NCBI GenBank assembly: GCA_027186245.1
Contig: CP114482.1
Coordinates: 18,185,209-18,249,208, forward strand
Origin: Coriaria nepalensis
Lineage: Eukaryota; Streptophyta; Magnoliopsida; Cucurbitales; Coriariaceae
DNA: 64,000 nt
Reading direction: 5' to 3'
How positions within the stretch are numbered: position 1 is the first letter of the stretch; every line of letters starts with the position of its first letter. Of this stretch, positions 11,495-24,767 are shown piece after piece. Under the pieces are notes generated by a model. It had not been told where the DNA came from, did not search any database, and saw nothing but the letters and a program-made list of their open reading frames with translations. The translations under genes and the position numbers were made by a program.

Positions 11495-11921
11495 TATGCA
11501 TTTTTTTTATCTTATATTCATGTCAATGAGTCTTTTCAGACAGTAAATCATTTGGATGCCATTGGAGCAAATACTATTGTCGCATTTCAAACATGACTAT
11601 CGCAAATAGCTTTCATATGATTTTTTGAAGGCAAGCATGAGTTTGTTTAATCTTACAGTCATCATCTCAATGACTCTTTGAAAGTCATTAATTCATTTGA
11701 AAGCAATTAAAATGAATTCTATTTTGTCCTTCGTACCCGACTTTCATACATAACTTGCTGATGATCATTTAAGGGTAAGTACACCTTTGTTTTATTTGAG
11801 ATTCATGTCAATGAGTCTTTTCAAGTCACTTATTTATTTGAAACCAATTCTAATGAATTCTATTTTTACACTTCAAACACCACTTTTGCGCATCACTTGA
11901 TGATGATCTTTTTAAGACAAG
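11495..11921 (+). repeat. Class II trimer unit
   Basis: A 427-bp unit with class II A and B signatures. It carries the ATTGTCGC variant in A and CACTTATTTATTTG in C. The B monomer begins with CATGAGTTTG rather than TATGAGTTTG. Confidence 0.9.
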
Positions 11922-13460
11922 TATGCATTTGTTTTATCTTATATTCATGTTAATGACTCTTTTCAAGATAATAAATCATTTGGAAGCCATTGGAGCGAAT
12001 ACTTATTTCGCATTTCAAACACGACTTTCGTGCATAGCTCGCATATGATTTTTTGAAGGCAAGTATGAGTTTGTTTTATTTTAGAGTCATTATCTCAATG
12101 ACTTTTTGAAAGTCACTAATTCATTTGAAAGCAATTAAAATGAATTCTACTTTCCGCGTCGAACCCGACTTTCATACAAGACTTGCTACTGATCATTTAA
12201 GGGCAAGTACAAATTTGTTTTATTTGAGATTCATCTCAATGAGTCGTTTCAAATCACTAATTTATTTCAAACCAATTCTAATGAATTCTATTTTTACACT
12301 TCAAACACCACTTTCGTGCATCACTTGCTGATGATCTTTTTAAGACAAGTATGCATTTTTTTTATCTTATATTCATGTTAATGAGTCTTTTCAAGACAAT
12401 AAATCATTTGGGAGCCATTGGAGCGAATACTAATTTCGCATTTCAAACACGACTTTCGCGCATAGCTTGCATATGATTTTTTGAAGGCAAGTATGAGTTT
12501 GTTTTATTTTAGAGTGATTATCTCAATGACTTTTTGAAAGTCACTAATTCGTTTGAAAGCAATTAAAATGAATTCTATTTTCCGCGTCGAACCCGACTTT
12601 CATACAAGGCTTGCTACTGATCATTTAAGGGCAAGTACGCATTTGTTTTATTAGAGATTCATGTCAATGAGTCTTTTCAAGTCACTAATTTCTTTGAAAC
12701 CAATTCTAATGAATTCTATTTTTACGCTTCAAACACCAGTTTCGCGCATCACTTGCTGATGATCTTTTTAAGACAAGTATGCATTTTTTTTATCTTATAT
12801 TCATGTCAATGAGACTTTTAAGACAGTAAATCATTTGGATGCTATTGGAGCAAATACTATTGTCGCATTTCAAACATGACTATCGCAAATAGCTTTCATA
12901 TGATTTTTTGAAGGCAAGCATGAGTTTGTTTAATCTTACAGTCATCATCTCAATGACTCTTTGAAAGTCATTAATTCATTTGAAAGCAATTAAAATGAAT
13001 TCTATTTTGTCCTTCGTACCCGACTTTCATACATAACTTGCTGATGATCATTTAAGGGTAAGTACACCTTTGTTTTATTTGAGATTCATGTCAATGAGTC
13101 TTTTCAAGTCACTTATTTATTTGAAACCAATTCTAATGAATTCTATTTTTACACTTCAAACACCACTTTTGCGCATCACTTGCTGATGATCTTTTTAAGA
13201 CAAGTATGCATTTGTTTTATCTTATATTCATGTTAATGACTCTTTTCAAGATAATAAATCATTTGGAAGCCATTGGAGCGAATACTTATTTCGCATTTCA
13301 AACACGACTTTCGTGCATAGCTCGCATATGATTTTTTGAAGGCAAGTATGAGTTTGTTTTATTCTAGAGTCATTATCTCAATGACTTTTTGAAAGTCACT
13401 AATTCATTTGAAAGCAATTAAAATGAATTCTATTTTCCGCGTCGAACCCAACTTTTATAC
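11561..13460 (+). repeat. 1,283-bp period (3 units), partial second copy
   Basis: About 11,560-12,180 recurs at 12,843-13,463. The shared variants are ACTATTGTCGC (G at 11,579 and 12,862), CACTTATTTATTTG (near 11,828 and 13,111) and GCGAATACTTATTTCGC (near 11,996 and 13,279). Both copies include a class II unit. Confidence 0.82.
12778..13204 (+). repeat. Class II trimer unit (1,283-bp copy of the one at 11,495)
   Basis: A 427-bp unit with the same private variants as the preceding class II unit. It differs by GAGACTTTTAAGACAG and GATGCTATTGG. Confidence 0.9.
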
Positions 13461-14349
13461 AAGACTTGCTACTGATCATTTAAGGGCAAGTACACATTTG
13501 TTTTATTTGAGATTCATCTCAATGAGTCGTTTCCAATCACTAATTTATTTGAAACCAATTCTAATGAATTCTATTTTTACCCTTCAAACACCACTTTCGT
13601 GCATCACTTGCAGATGATCTTTTTAAGACAAGTATGCATTTGTTTTATCTTATATTCATGTCAATGAGTCTTTTCAAGACAATAAATCATTTGGAACCCA
13701 TTGTAGAGAATACTATTTTCGCATTTCAAACACGACTTTCGCGCATAGCTTGCATATGATTTTTTGAAGGCAAGCATGAATTTGTTTTATTTTAGAGTCA
13801 TTCTCTAAATGACTTTTTGACAGTCACTAATTCATTTGAAAGCAATTAAAATGAATTCTATTTTCCGCTTCGAACCCGACTTTCATACAAGACTTGCTAC
13901 TGATCATTTAAGGGCAAGTACACATTTGTTTTATTTGAGATTCATGTCAATGAGTCTTTTCAAGTCACTAATTTATTTGAAACCAATTCTAATGAATTCT
14001 ATTTTTACACTTCAAACACCACTTTCGCGCATCACTTGCTGATGATCTTTTTAAGACAAGTATGCATTTGTTTTATCTTATATTCATGTTAATGAGTCTT
14101 TTCAAGACAATAAATCATTTGGAAGCCATTGGAGCGAATACTAATTTCGCATTTCAAACACGACTTTCGCGCATAGCTCGCATATGATTTTTTGAAGGCA
14201 AGTATGAGTTTGTTTTATTTTAGAGTCATTATCTCAATGACTTTTTGAAAGTCACTAATTCATTTGAAAGCAATTAAAACGAATTCTATTTTCCGCGTCG
14301 AACCCGACTTTCATACAAGACTTGCGAATGATAATTTAAGGGTAAGTAC
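13461..14349 (+). repeat. Class I units, one with a class II junction
   Basis: Two class I trimers. The B monomer near 14,264 is class I to its middle and then reads GCGAATGATAATTTAAGGGTAAGTACACC, whose last part is the class II B/C junction, so this is a short conversion tract or a further hybrid. Nothing else is seen. Confidence 0.75.
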
Positions 14350-14916
14350 ACCTTTGTTTTATTTGAGATTCATGTCAATGAGTCTTTTCAAGTCACTAAT
14401 TCATTTGAAAGCAATTCGAACGAGTTCTATTTTTGCACTTCAAACACTACTTTCGCGCATCACTTGCTAATGATCTCTTTAAGACAAGTATGCATTTGTT
14501 GTACCTTATATTCATGTCAATGAGTTTTTTCAACACAATAAATCATTTGGAAGCCATTAGAGCGAATACTAATTTCGCATTTCAAACACGACTTTCGCGC
14601 ATAGCTCGCATATGATTTTTTAAAGGCAAGTATGAGTTTGTTTTATTTTAGAGTCATTATCTCAATGACTTTTTGAAAGTCACTAATTCATTTGAAAGCA
14701 ATTAAAATGAATTCTATTTTCCGCGTCGAACCCAACTTTCATACAAGACTTGCTACTGATCATTTAAGGGCAAGTACAAATTTGTTTTATTAGAGATTCA
14801 TGTCAATGAGTCTTTTCAGGTCACTAATTTATTTGAAACCAATTCTAATGAATTCTATTTTTACACTTCAAACACCAGTTTCGCGCATCACTTGTTGATG
14901 ATCTTTTTAGGACAAG

Positions 14917-15343
14917 CATGCATTTGTTTTATCTTATATTCATGTCAATGAGTCTTTTAAGACAGTAAATCATTTGGATGCCATTGGAGCAAATACTATT
15001 GTCGCATTTCAAACATGACTATCGCAAATAGCTTTCATATGATTTTTTGAAGGCAAGTATGAGTTTGTTTAATCTTACAGTCATCATCTCAATGACTCTT
15101 TGAAAGTCATTAATTCATTTGAAAGCAATTAAAATGAATTCTATTTTATCCTTCGTACCCGACTTTCGTACATAACTTGCTGATGATCATTTAAGGGTAA
15201 GTACACCTTTGTTTTATTTGAGATTCATGTCAATGAGTCTTTTCAAGTCACTAATTTATTTGAAACCAATTCTAATGAATTCTATTTTTAGACTTCAAAC
15301 ACCACTTTTGCGCATCACTTGCTGATGATCTTTTTAAGACAAG
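14917..15343 (+). repeat. Class II trimer unit
   Basis: A 427-bp unit with ATTGTCGC in A, TTTTATCCTTCGTACCC in B, and TTTTTAGACTTC in C. It begins CATGCATTTG after AGGACAAG. Confidence 0.9.
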
Positions 15344-15970
15344 TATGCATTTGTTTTATCTTATATTCATGTTAATGACTCTTTTCAAGATAATAAATCA
15401 TTTGGAAGCCATTAGAGCGAATACTAATTTCGCATTTCAAACACGACTTTCGTGCATAGCTCGCATATGATTTTTTGAAGGCAAGTATGAGTTTGTTTTA
15501 TTTTAGAGTCATTATCTCAATGACTTTTTGAAAGTCACTAATTCATTTGAAAGCAATTAAAATGAATTCTATTTTCTGCGTCGAACCCGACTTTCATACA
15601 AGACTTGCTACTGATCATTTAAGGGCAAGTACACATTTGTTTTATTTGAGATTCATCTCAATGAGTCGTTTCAAATCACTAATTTATTTGAAACCAATTC
15701 TAATGAATTCTATTTTTACACTTCAAACACCACTTTCGTGCATCACTTGCTGATGATGTTTTTAAGACAAGTATGCATTTGTTTTATCTTATATTCATGT
15801 CAATGAGTCTTTTCAAGACAATAAATCTTTTGGAACCCATTGTAGAGAATACTATTTTCGCATTTCAAACACGACTTTCGCGCATAGCTTGCATATGATT
15901 TTTTGAAGGCAAGCAGGAATTTGTTTTATTTTAGAGTCATTATCTAAATGACTTTTTGACAGTCACTAAT

Positions 15971-15984
15971 TCATTTGTCATTTG
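15971..15984 (+). repeat. 7-bp direct duplication in monomer B
   Basis: TCATTTG is doubled between CACTAAT and AAAGCAATT. It is otherwise seen only at the matching place in the 6.4-kb copy (22,395-22,408), so it predates that duplication. It makes a convenient tag. Confidence 0.9.
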
Positions 15985-17061
15985 AAAGCAATTAAAATGA
16001 ATTCTATTTTCCGCTTCGAACCCGACTTTCATACAAGACTTGCTACTGATCATTTAAGGGCAAGTACACATTTGTTTTATTTGAGATTCATGTCAATGAG
16101 TCTTTTCAAGTCACTAATTTATTTGAAACCAATTCTAATGAATTCTATTTTTACACTTCAAACACCACTTTCGCGCATCACTTGCTGATGATCTTTTTAA
16201 GACAAGTATGCATTTGTTTTATCTTATATTCATGTTAATGAGTCTTTTCAAGACAATAAATCATTTGGAAGCCATTGGAGCGAATACTAATTTCGCATTT
16301 CAAACACGACTTTCGCGCATAGCTCGCATATGATTTTTTGAAGGCAAGTATGAGTTTGTTTTATTTTAGAGTCATTATCTCAATGACTTTTTGAAAGTCA
16401 CTAATTCATTTGAAAGCAATTAAAATGAATTCTATTTTCCGCGTCGAACCCGACTTTCATACAAGACTTGCTACTGATCATTCAAGGGCAAGTACGCATT
16501 TGTTTTATTTGAGATTCATGTCAATGAGTCTTTTCAAGTCACTAATTCATTTGAAAGCAATTCGAACGAGTTCTATTTTTGCACTTCAAACACTACTTTC
16601 GCGCATCACTTGCTAATGATCTCTTTAAGACAAGTATGCATTTGTTGTATCTTATATTCGTGCCAATGAGTTTTTTCAAGACAATAAATCATTTGGAAGC
16701 CATTGGAGCGAATACTAATTTCGCATGTCAAACACGACTTTCGCGCATAGCTCGCATATGATTTTTTAAAGGCAAGTATGAGTTTGTTTTATTTTAGAGT
16801 CATTATCTCAATGACTTTTTGAAAGTCACTAATTCATTTGAAAGCAATTAAATGAATTCTATTTTCCGCGTCGAACCCGACTTTCCTACAAGACTTGCTA
16901 CTGACCATTTAAGGGCAAGTACACATTTGTTTTATTTGAGATTCATGTCAATGAGTCTTTTCAAGTCACTAATTTATTTGAAACCGATTCTAATGAATTC
17001 TATTTTTACACTTCAAACACCAGTTTCGCGCATCACTTGCTGATGATCTTTTTAAGACAAG

Positions 17062-17488
17062 TATGCATTTGTTTTATCTTATATTCATGTCAATGAGTCT
17101 TTTAAGACAGTAAATCATTTGGATGCCATTGGAGCAAATACTATTTTCGCATTTCAAACATGACTATCGCAAATACCTTCCATATGATTTTTTGAAGGCA
17201 AGTATGAGTTTGTTTAATCTTACAGTCATCATCTCAATGACTCTTTGAAAGTCATTAATTCATTTGAAAGCAATTAAAATGAATTCTATTTTCTCCTTCG
17301 TACCCGACTTTCCTACATAACTTGCTGATGATCATTTAAGGGTAAGTACACCTTTGTTTTATTTGAGATTCATGTCAATGAGTCTTTTCAAGTCACTAAT
17401 TTATTTGAAACCAATTCTAACGAATTCTATTTTTACACTTCAAACACCACTTTCGCGCATCACTTGCTGATGATCTTTTTAAGACATG
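17062..17488 (+). repeat. Class II trimer unit
   Basis: A 427-bp unit with CAAATACCTTCCATATG at the end of A, a variant also seen at 23,486, 33,324 and 34,179. C has CTAACGAATTC, and the unit ends GACATG. Confidence 0.9.
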
Positions 17489-17916
17489 TATGCATTCGTT
17501 TTATCTTCTATTCATGTTAATGACTCTTTTCAAGACAATAAATCATTTCGAAGCCATTGGAGCGAATACTAATTTCGCATTTCAAACACGACTTTCGCGC
17601 ATAGCTCGCATATGATTTTTTGAAGGCAAAGATGAGTTTGTTTTATTTTAGAGTCATTATCTCAATGACTTTTTGAAAGTCACTAATTCATTTGGAAGCA
17701 ATTAAAATGAATTCTGTTTTCCGCGTCGAACCCGACTTTCATACAAAACTTGCTACTGATCATTTAAGGGCAAGTACAAATTTGTTTTATTAGAGATTCA
17801 TGTCAATGAGTCTTTTCAAGTCACTAATTTATTTGAAACCAATTCTAATGAATTCTATTTTTACACTTCAAACACCAGTTTCGCGCATCACTTGCTGATG
17901 ATCTTTTGAAGACAAG

Positions 17917-18343
17917 TATGCATTTTTTTTATCTTATATTCATGTCAATGAGTCTTTTAAGACAGTAAATCATTTGGATGCCATTGGAGCAAATACTATT
18001 TTCGCATTTCAAACATGACTATCGCAAATAGCTTTCATATGATTTTTTGGAGGCAAGTATGAGTTTGTTTAATTTTACAGTCATCATCTCAATGACTTTT
18101 TGAAAGTCAATAATTCATTTGAGAGCAATTAAAATGAATTCTATTTTCTGCTTCGAACCCGACTTTCATACAAGACTTGCTACTGATCATTTAAGGGCAA
18201 GTACACATTTGTTTTATTTGAGATTCATCTCAATGAGTCGTTTCAAATCACTAATTGATTTGAAACCAATTCTAATGAATTCTATTTGTACACTTCAAAC
18301 ACCACTTTCGTGCATCACTTACGGATGATCTTTTTAAGACAAG
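17917..18343 (+). repeat. Hybrid trimer, class II to class I
   Basis: Class II A and left B (TTTAATTTTACAGTCATC, GAAAGTCAATAATTC) are joined to class I right B (CTGCTTCGAACCCG). C carries ATCTCAATGAGTCGTTTC and CTATTTGTACAC. Confidence 0.88.
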
Positions 18344-21340
18344 TATGCATTTGTTTTATCTTATATTCATGTCAATGAGTCTTTTCAAGACAATAAATCA
18401 TTTTGAACCCATTGTAGAGAATACTATTTTCGCATTTCAATCACGACTTTCGCGCATAGCTTGTATCTGATTTTTTGATGGCAAGCATGAATTTGTTTTA
18501 TTTTAGAGTCATTATCTAAATGACTTTTTGAAAGTCACTAATTCATTTGAAAGCAATTAAAATGAATTCTATTTTCCGCTTCGAACCCGACTTTCATACA
18601 AGACTTGCTACTGATCATTTAAGGGCAAGTACACATTTGTTTTATTTGAGATTCATGTCAGTGAGTCTTTTCAAGTCACTAATTTATTTGAAACCAATTC
18701 TAATGAATTCTATTTTTACACTTCAAACACCAGTTTCGCGCATCACTTGCTGATGATCTTTTTAAGACAAGTATGCATTTGTTTTATCTTATATTCATGT
18801 TAATGAGTCTTTTCAAGACAATAAATCATTTGGAAGCCATTGGAGCGAATACTAATTTCGCATTTCAAACACGACTTTCGCGCATAGCTCGCATATGATT
18901 TTTTCAAGGCAAGTATGAGTTTGTTTTATTTTAGAGTCATTATCTCAATGACTTTTTGAAAGTCACTAATTCATTTGAAAGCAATTAAAATGAATTCTAT
19001 TTTCCGCGTCGAACCCGACTTTCATACAAGACTTGCTACTGATCATTTAAGGGCAAGTACGGATTTGTTTTATTTGAGATTCATGTCAATGAGTCTTTTC
19101 AAGTCACTAATTCATTTGAAAGCACTTCGAACGAGTTCTATTTTTGCACTTCAAACACTACTTTCGCGCATCACTTGCTAATGATCTCTTTAAGACAAGT
19201 ATGCATTTGTTTTATCTTATATTCATGTCAATGAGTTTTTTCAAGACAATAAATCATTTGGAAGACATTGGAGCGAATACTATTTTCGCATTTAAAACAA
19301 GACTTTCGCGCATAGCTTGCATATGATTTTTTGAAGGCAAGCATGAATTTGTTGTATTTTAGAGTCATTATCTCAATGACTTTTTGAAAGTCACTAATTC
19401 ATTTGAAAGAAATTAAAATGAATTCTATTTTCTGCTTCGAACCCGACTTTCCTACAAGACTTGCTACTGACCATTTAAGGGCAAGTACACATTTGTTTTA
19501 TTTGAGATTCATGTCAATGAGTCGTTTCAAATCACTAATTTATTTGAAACCAATTCTAATGAATTCTCTTTTTACACTTCAAACACTACTTTCGTGCATG
19601 ACGTGCTGATGATCTTTTTAAGACAAGTATGCATTTGTTTTATCTTATATTCATGTCAATGAGTCTTTTCAAGACAATAAATTATTTGGAAGGCATTGGA
19701 GCGAATACTATTTTCGCATTTAAAACAAGACTTTCGCGCATAGCTTGCATATGATTTTTTGAAGGCAAGCATGAATTTGTTTTATTTTAGAGTCATTATC
19801 TAAATGACTTTTTGACAGTCACTAATTCATTAGAAAGCAATTAAAATGAATTCTATTTTCCGCGTCGAACCTGACTTTCCTACAAGACTTGCTACTGACT
19901 ATTTAAGGGCAAGTACACATTTGTTTTATTTGAGATTCATGTCAATGAGTCTTTTCAAGTCACTAATTTATTTGAAACCGATTCTAATGAATTCTCTTTT
20001 TACACTTCAAACACCACTTTCGTGCATCACTTGCTGATGATCTTTTTAAGACAAGTATGCATTTGTTTTATCTTATATTCATGTCAATGAGTCTTTTCAA
20101 GACAATAAATTAGTTGGAAGGCATTGGAGCGAATACTATTTTCGCATTTAAAACAAGACTTTCGCGCATAGCTTGCATATGATTTTTTGAAGGCAAGCAT
20201 GAATTTGTTTTATTTTAGAGTAATTATCTCAATGACTTTTTGAAAGTCACTAATTCATTTGAAAGCAATTAAAATGAATTCTATTTTCTTCTTCGAACCC
20301 GACTTTCCTACAAGACTTGCTACTGACCATTTAAGGGCAAGTACACATTTGTTTTATTTGAGATTCATGTCAATGAGTCGTTTCAAATCACTAATTTATT
20401 TGAAACCAATTCTAATGAATTCTCTTTTTACACTTCAAACACTACTTTCGTGCGTGACTTGCTGATGATCTTTTTAAGACAAGTATGCATTTGTTTTATC
20501 TTATATTCATGTCAATGAGTCTTTTCAAGACAGTAAATCATTTGGAAGGCATTGGAGCGAATACTATTTTCGCGTTTAAAACAAGACTTTCGCGCATAGC
20601 TGGCATATGATTTTTTGAAGGCAAGCATGAATTTGTTTTATTTTAGAGTCATTATCTCAATGACTTTTTGAAAGTCACTAATTCATTTGAAAGCAATTAA
20701 AATGAATTCTATTTTCTGCTTCGAACACGACTTTCCTACAAGACTTGCTACTGACCATTTAAGGGCAAGTACACATTTGTTTTATTTGAGATTCATGTCA
20801 ATGAGTCTTTTCAAGTCACTAATTCATTTGAAAGCAATTCGAACGAGTTCTATTTTTGCACTTCAAACACTACTTTCGCGCATCACTTGCTAATGATCTC
20901 TTTAAGACAAGTATGCATTTGTTGTACCTTATATTCATGTCAATGAGTTTTTTCAACACAATAAATCATTTGGAAGCCATTAGAGCGAATACTAATTTCG
21001 CATTTCAAACACGACTTTCCCGCATAGCTCGCATATGATTTTTTAAAGGCAAGTATGAGTTTGTTTTATTTTAGAGTCATTATCTCAATGACTTTTTGAA
21101 AGTCACTAATTCATTTGAAAGCAATTAAAATGAATTCTATTTTCCGCGTCGAACCCAACTTTCATACAAGACTTGCTACTGATCATTTAAGGGCAAGTAC
21201 AAATTTGTTTTTATTAGAGATTCATCTCAATGAGTCTTTTCAGGTCACTAATTTATTTGAAACCAATTCTAATGAATTCTATTTTTACACTTCAAACACC
21301 AGTTTCGCGCATCACTTGTTGATGATCTTTTTAGGACAAG

Positions 21341-21767
21341 CATGCATTTGTTTTATCTTATATTCATGTCAATGAGTCTTTTAAGACAGTAAATCATTTG
21401 GATGCCATTGGAGCAAATACTATTGTCGCATTTCAAACATGACTATCGCAAATAGCTTTCATATGATTTTTTGAAGGCAAGTATGAGTTTGTTTAATCTT
21501 ACAGTCATCATCTCAATGACTCTTTGAAAGTCATTAATTCATTTGAAAGCAATTAAAATGAATTCTATTTTGTCCTTCGTACCCGACTTTCGTACATAAC
21601 TTGCTGATGATCATTTAAGGGTAAGTACACCTTTGTTTTATTTGAGATTCATGTCAATGAGTCTTTTCAAGTCACTAATTTATTTGAAACCAATTCTAAT
21701 GAATTCTATTTTTAGACTTCAAACACCACTTTTGCGCATCACTTGCTGATGATCTTTTTAAGACAAG
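21341..21767 (+). repeat. Class II trimer unit (6.4-kb copy of 14,917)
   Basis: The same 427-bp unit offset by 6,424 bp, again with CATGCATTTG and TTTTTAGACTTC. The copies differ at least at TTTTGTCCTTCG versus TTTTATCCTTCG. Confidence 0.9.
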
Positions 21768-22394
21768 TATGCATTTGTTTTATCTTATATTCATGTTAAT
21801 GACTCTTTTCAAGATAATAAATCATTTGGAAGCCATTAGAGCGAATACTAATTTCGCATTTCAAACACGACTTTCGTGCATAGCACGCATATGATTTTTT
21901 GAAGGCAAGTATGAGTTTGTTTTATTTTAGAGTCATTATCTCAATGACTTTTTGAAAGTCACTAATTCATTTGAAAGCAATTAAAATGAATTCTATTTTC
22001 TGCGTCGAACCCGACTTTCATACAAGACTTGCTACTGATCATTTAAGGGCAAGTACACATTTGTTTTATTTGAGATTCATCTCAATGAGTCGTTTCAAAT
22101 CACTAATTTATTTGAAACCAATTCTAATGAATTCTATTTTTACACTTCAAACACCACTTTCGTGCATCACTTGCTGATGATCTTTTTAAGACAAGTATGC
22201 ATTTGTTTTATCTTATATTCATGTCAATGAGTCTTTTCAAGACAATAAATCTTTTGGAACCCATTGTAGAGAATACTATTTTCGCATTTCAAACACGACT
22301 TTCGCGCATAGCTTGCATATGATTTTTTGAAGGCAAGCAGGAATTTGTTTTATTTTAGAGTCATTATCTAAATGACTTTTTGACAGTCACTAAT

Positions 22395-22408
22395 TCATTT
22401 GTCATTTG
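22395..22408 (+). repeat. 7-bp direct duplication in monomer B, second copy
   Basis: TCATTTG doubled, exactly 6,424 bp downstream of the first occurrence. This anchors the segmental duplication. Confidence 0.9.
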
Positions 22409-23485
22409 AAAGCAATTAAAATGAATTCTATTTTCCGCTTCGAACCCGACTTTCATACAAGACTTGCTACTGATCATTTAAGGGCAAGTACACATTTGTT
22501 TTATTTGAGATTCATGTCAATGAGTCTTTTCAAGTCACTAATTTATTTGAAACCAATTCTAATGAATTCTATTTTTACACTTCAAACACCACTTTCGCGC
22601 ATCACTTGCTGATGATCTTTTTAAGACAAGTATGCATTTGTTTTATCTTATATTCATGTTAATGAGTCTTTTCAAGACAATAAATCATTTGGAAGCCATT
22701 GGAGCGAATACTAATTTCGCATTTCAAACACGACTTTCGCGCATAGCTCGCATATGATTTTTTGAAGGCAAGTATGAGTTTGTTTTATTTTAGAGTCATT
22801 ATCTCAATGACTTTTTGAAAGTCACTAATTCATTTGAAAGCAATTAAAATGAATTCTATTTTCCGCGTCGAACCCGACTTTCATACAAGACTTGCTACTG
22901 ATCATTCAAGGGCAAGTACGCATTTGTTTTATTTGAGATTCATGTCAATGAGTCTTTTCAAGTCACTAATTCATTTGAAAGCAATTCGAACGAGTTCTAT
23001 TTTTGCACTTCAAACACTACTTTCGCGCATCACTTGCTAATGATCTCTTTAAGACAAGTATGCATTTGTTGTATCTTATATTCGTGTCAATGAGTTTTTT
23101 CAAGACAATAAATCATTTGGAAGCCATTGGAGCGAATACTAATTTCGCATTTCAAACACGACTTTCGCGCATAGCTCGCATATGATTTTTTAAAGGCAAG
23201 TATGAGTTTGTTTTATTTTAGAGTCATTATCTCAATGACTTTTTGAAAGTCACTAATTCATTTGAAAGCAATTAAATGAATTCTATTTTCCGCGTCGAAC
23301 CCGACTTTCCTACAAGACTTGCTACTGACCATTTAAGGGCAAGTACACATTTGTTTTATTTGAGATTCATGTCAATGAGTCTTTTCAAGTCACTAATTTA
23401 TTTGAAACCGATTCTAATGAATTCTATTTTTACACTTCAAACACCAGTTTCGCGCATCACTTGCTGATGATCTTTTTAAGACAAG

Positions 23486-23912
23486 TATGCATTTGTTTTA
23501 TCTTATATTCATGTCAATGAGTCTTTTAAGACAGTAAATCATTTGGATGCCATTGGAGCAAATACTATTTTCGCATTTCAAACATGACTATCGCAAATAC
23601 CTTCCATATGATTTTTTGAAGGCAAGTATGAGTTTGTTTAATCTTACAGTCATCATCTCAATGACTCTTTGAAAGTCATTAATTCATTTGAAAGCAATTA
23701 AAATGAATTCTATTTTCTCCTTCGTACCCGACTTTCCTACATAACTTGCTGATGATCATTTAAGGGTAAGTACACCTTTGTTTTATTTGAGATTCATGTC
23801 AATGAGTCTTTTCAAGTCACTAATTTATTTGAAACCAATTCTAACGAATTCTATTTTTACACTTCAAACACCACTTTCGCGCATCACTTGCTGATGATCT
23901 TTTTAAGACATG
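23486..23912 (+). repeat. Class II trimer unit (6.4-kb copy of 17,062)
   Basis: A 427-bp unit sharing CAAATACCTTCCATATG, CTAACGAATTC and the GACATG end with its partner. Confidence 0.9.
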
Positions 23913-24340
23913 TATGCATTCGTTTTATCTTCTATTCATGTTAATGACTCTTTTCAAGACAATAAATCATTTCGAAGCCATTGGAGCGAATACTAATTTC
24001 GCATTTCAAACACGACTTTCGCGCATAGCTCGCATATGATTTTTTGAAGGCAAAGATGAGTTTGTTTTATTTTAGAGTCATTATCTCAAAGACTTTTTGA
24101 AAGTCACTAATTCATTTGAAAGCAATTAAAATGAATTCTATTTTCCGCGTCGAACCCGACTTTCATACAAAACTTGCTACTGATCATTTAAGGGCAAGTA
24201 CAAATTTGTTTTATTAGAGATTCATGTCAATGAGTCTTTTCAAGTCACTAATTTATTTGAAACCAATTCTAATGAATTCTATTTTTACACTTCAAACACC
24301 AGTTTCGCGCATCACTTGCTGATGATCTTTTGAAGACAAG

Positions 24341-24767
24341 TATGCATTTTTTTTATCTTATATTCATGTCAATGAGTCTTTTAAGACAGTAAATCATTTG
24401 GATGCCATTGGAGCAAATACTATTTTCGCATTTCAAACATGACTATCGCAAATAGCTTTCATATGATTTTTTGAAGGCAAGTATGAGTTTGTTTAATTTT
24501 ACAGTCATCATCTCAATGACTTTTTGAAAGTCAATAATTCATTTGAAAGCAATTAAAATGAATTCTATTTTCTGCTTCGAACCCGACTTTCATACAAGAC
24601 TTGCTACTGATCATTTAAGGGCAAGTACACATTTGTTTTATTTGAGATTCATCTCAATGAGTCGTTTCAAATCACTAATTTATTTGAAACCAATTCTAAT
24701 GAATTCTATTTGTACACTTCAAACACCACTTTCGTGCATCACTTACGGATGATCTTTTTAAGACAAG
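24341..24767 (+). repeat. Hybrid trimer, class II to class I (6.4-kb copy of 17,917)
   Basis: The same exchange point as its partner, so the hybrid existed before the duplication. Differences are few, for example CATTTGAAAGC in place of CATTTGAGAGC. Confidence 0.88.

Larger units (their letters stand above)
8486..11560 (+). repeat. Mixed class I block
   Basis: Trimer units with no strong local higher-order period. The stretch contains the class II to class I hybrid at 8,932-9,356. The unit around 10,397 has a B monomer like those of the first 4 kb (CTTCGAACCCGAC, and GAAGTCACT one base short). No gene or foreign DNA is seen. Confidence 0.8.
14350..20772 (+). repeat. 6.42-kb segmental tandem duplication, copy 1 (15 units)
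   Basis: This block recurs immediately downstream at an offset of 6,423-6,424 bp. Shared private markers include TTGTACCTTATATTC with TCAACACAATAAATC and GCCATTAGAGCG (near 14,501 and 20,924), the 7-bp direct duplication TCATTTGTCATTTG (15,971 and 22,395), GTTGTATCTTATATTCGTG (near 16,645 and 23,069), AATTAAATG with three A (near 16,850 and 23,274), ACATGTATGC (near 17,484 and 23,908) and GGCAAAGATGAG (near 17,625 and 24,049). The one-base change in offset comes from an extra T near 21,210. Confidence 0.93.
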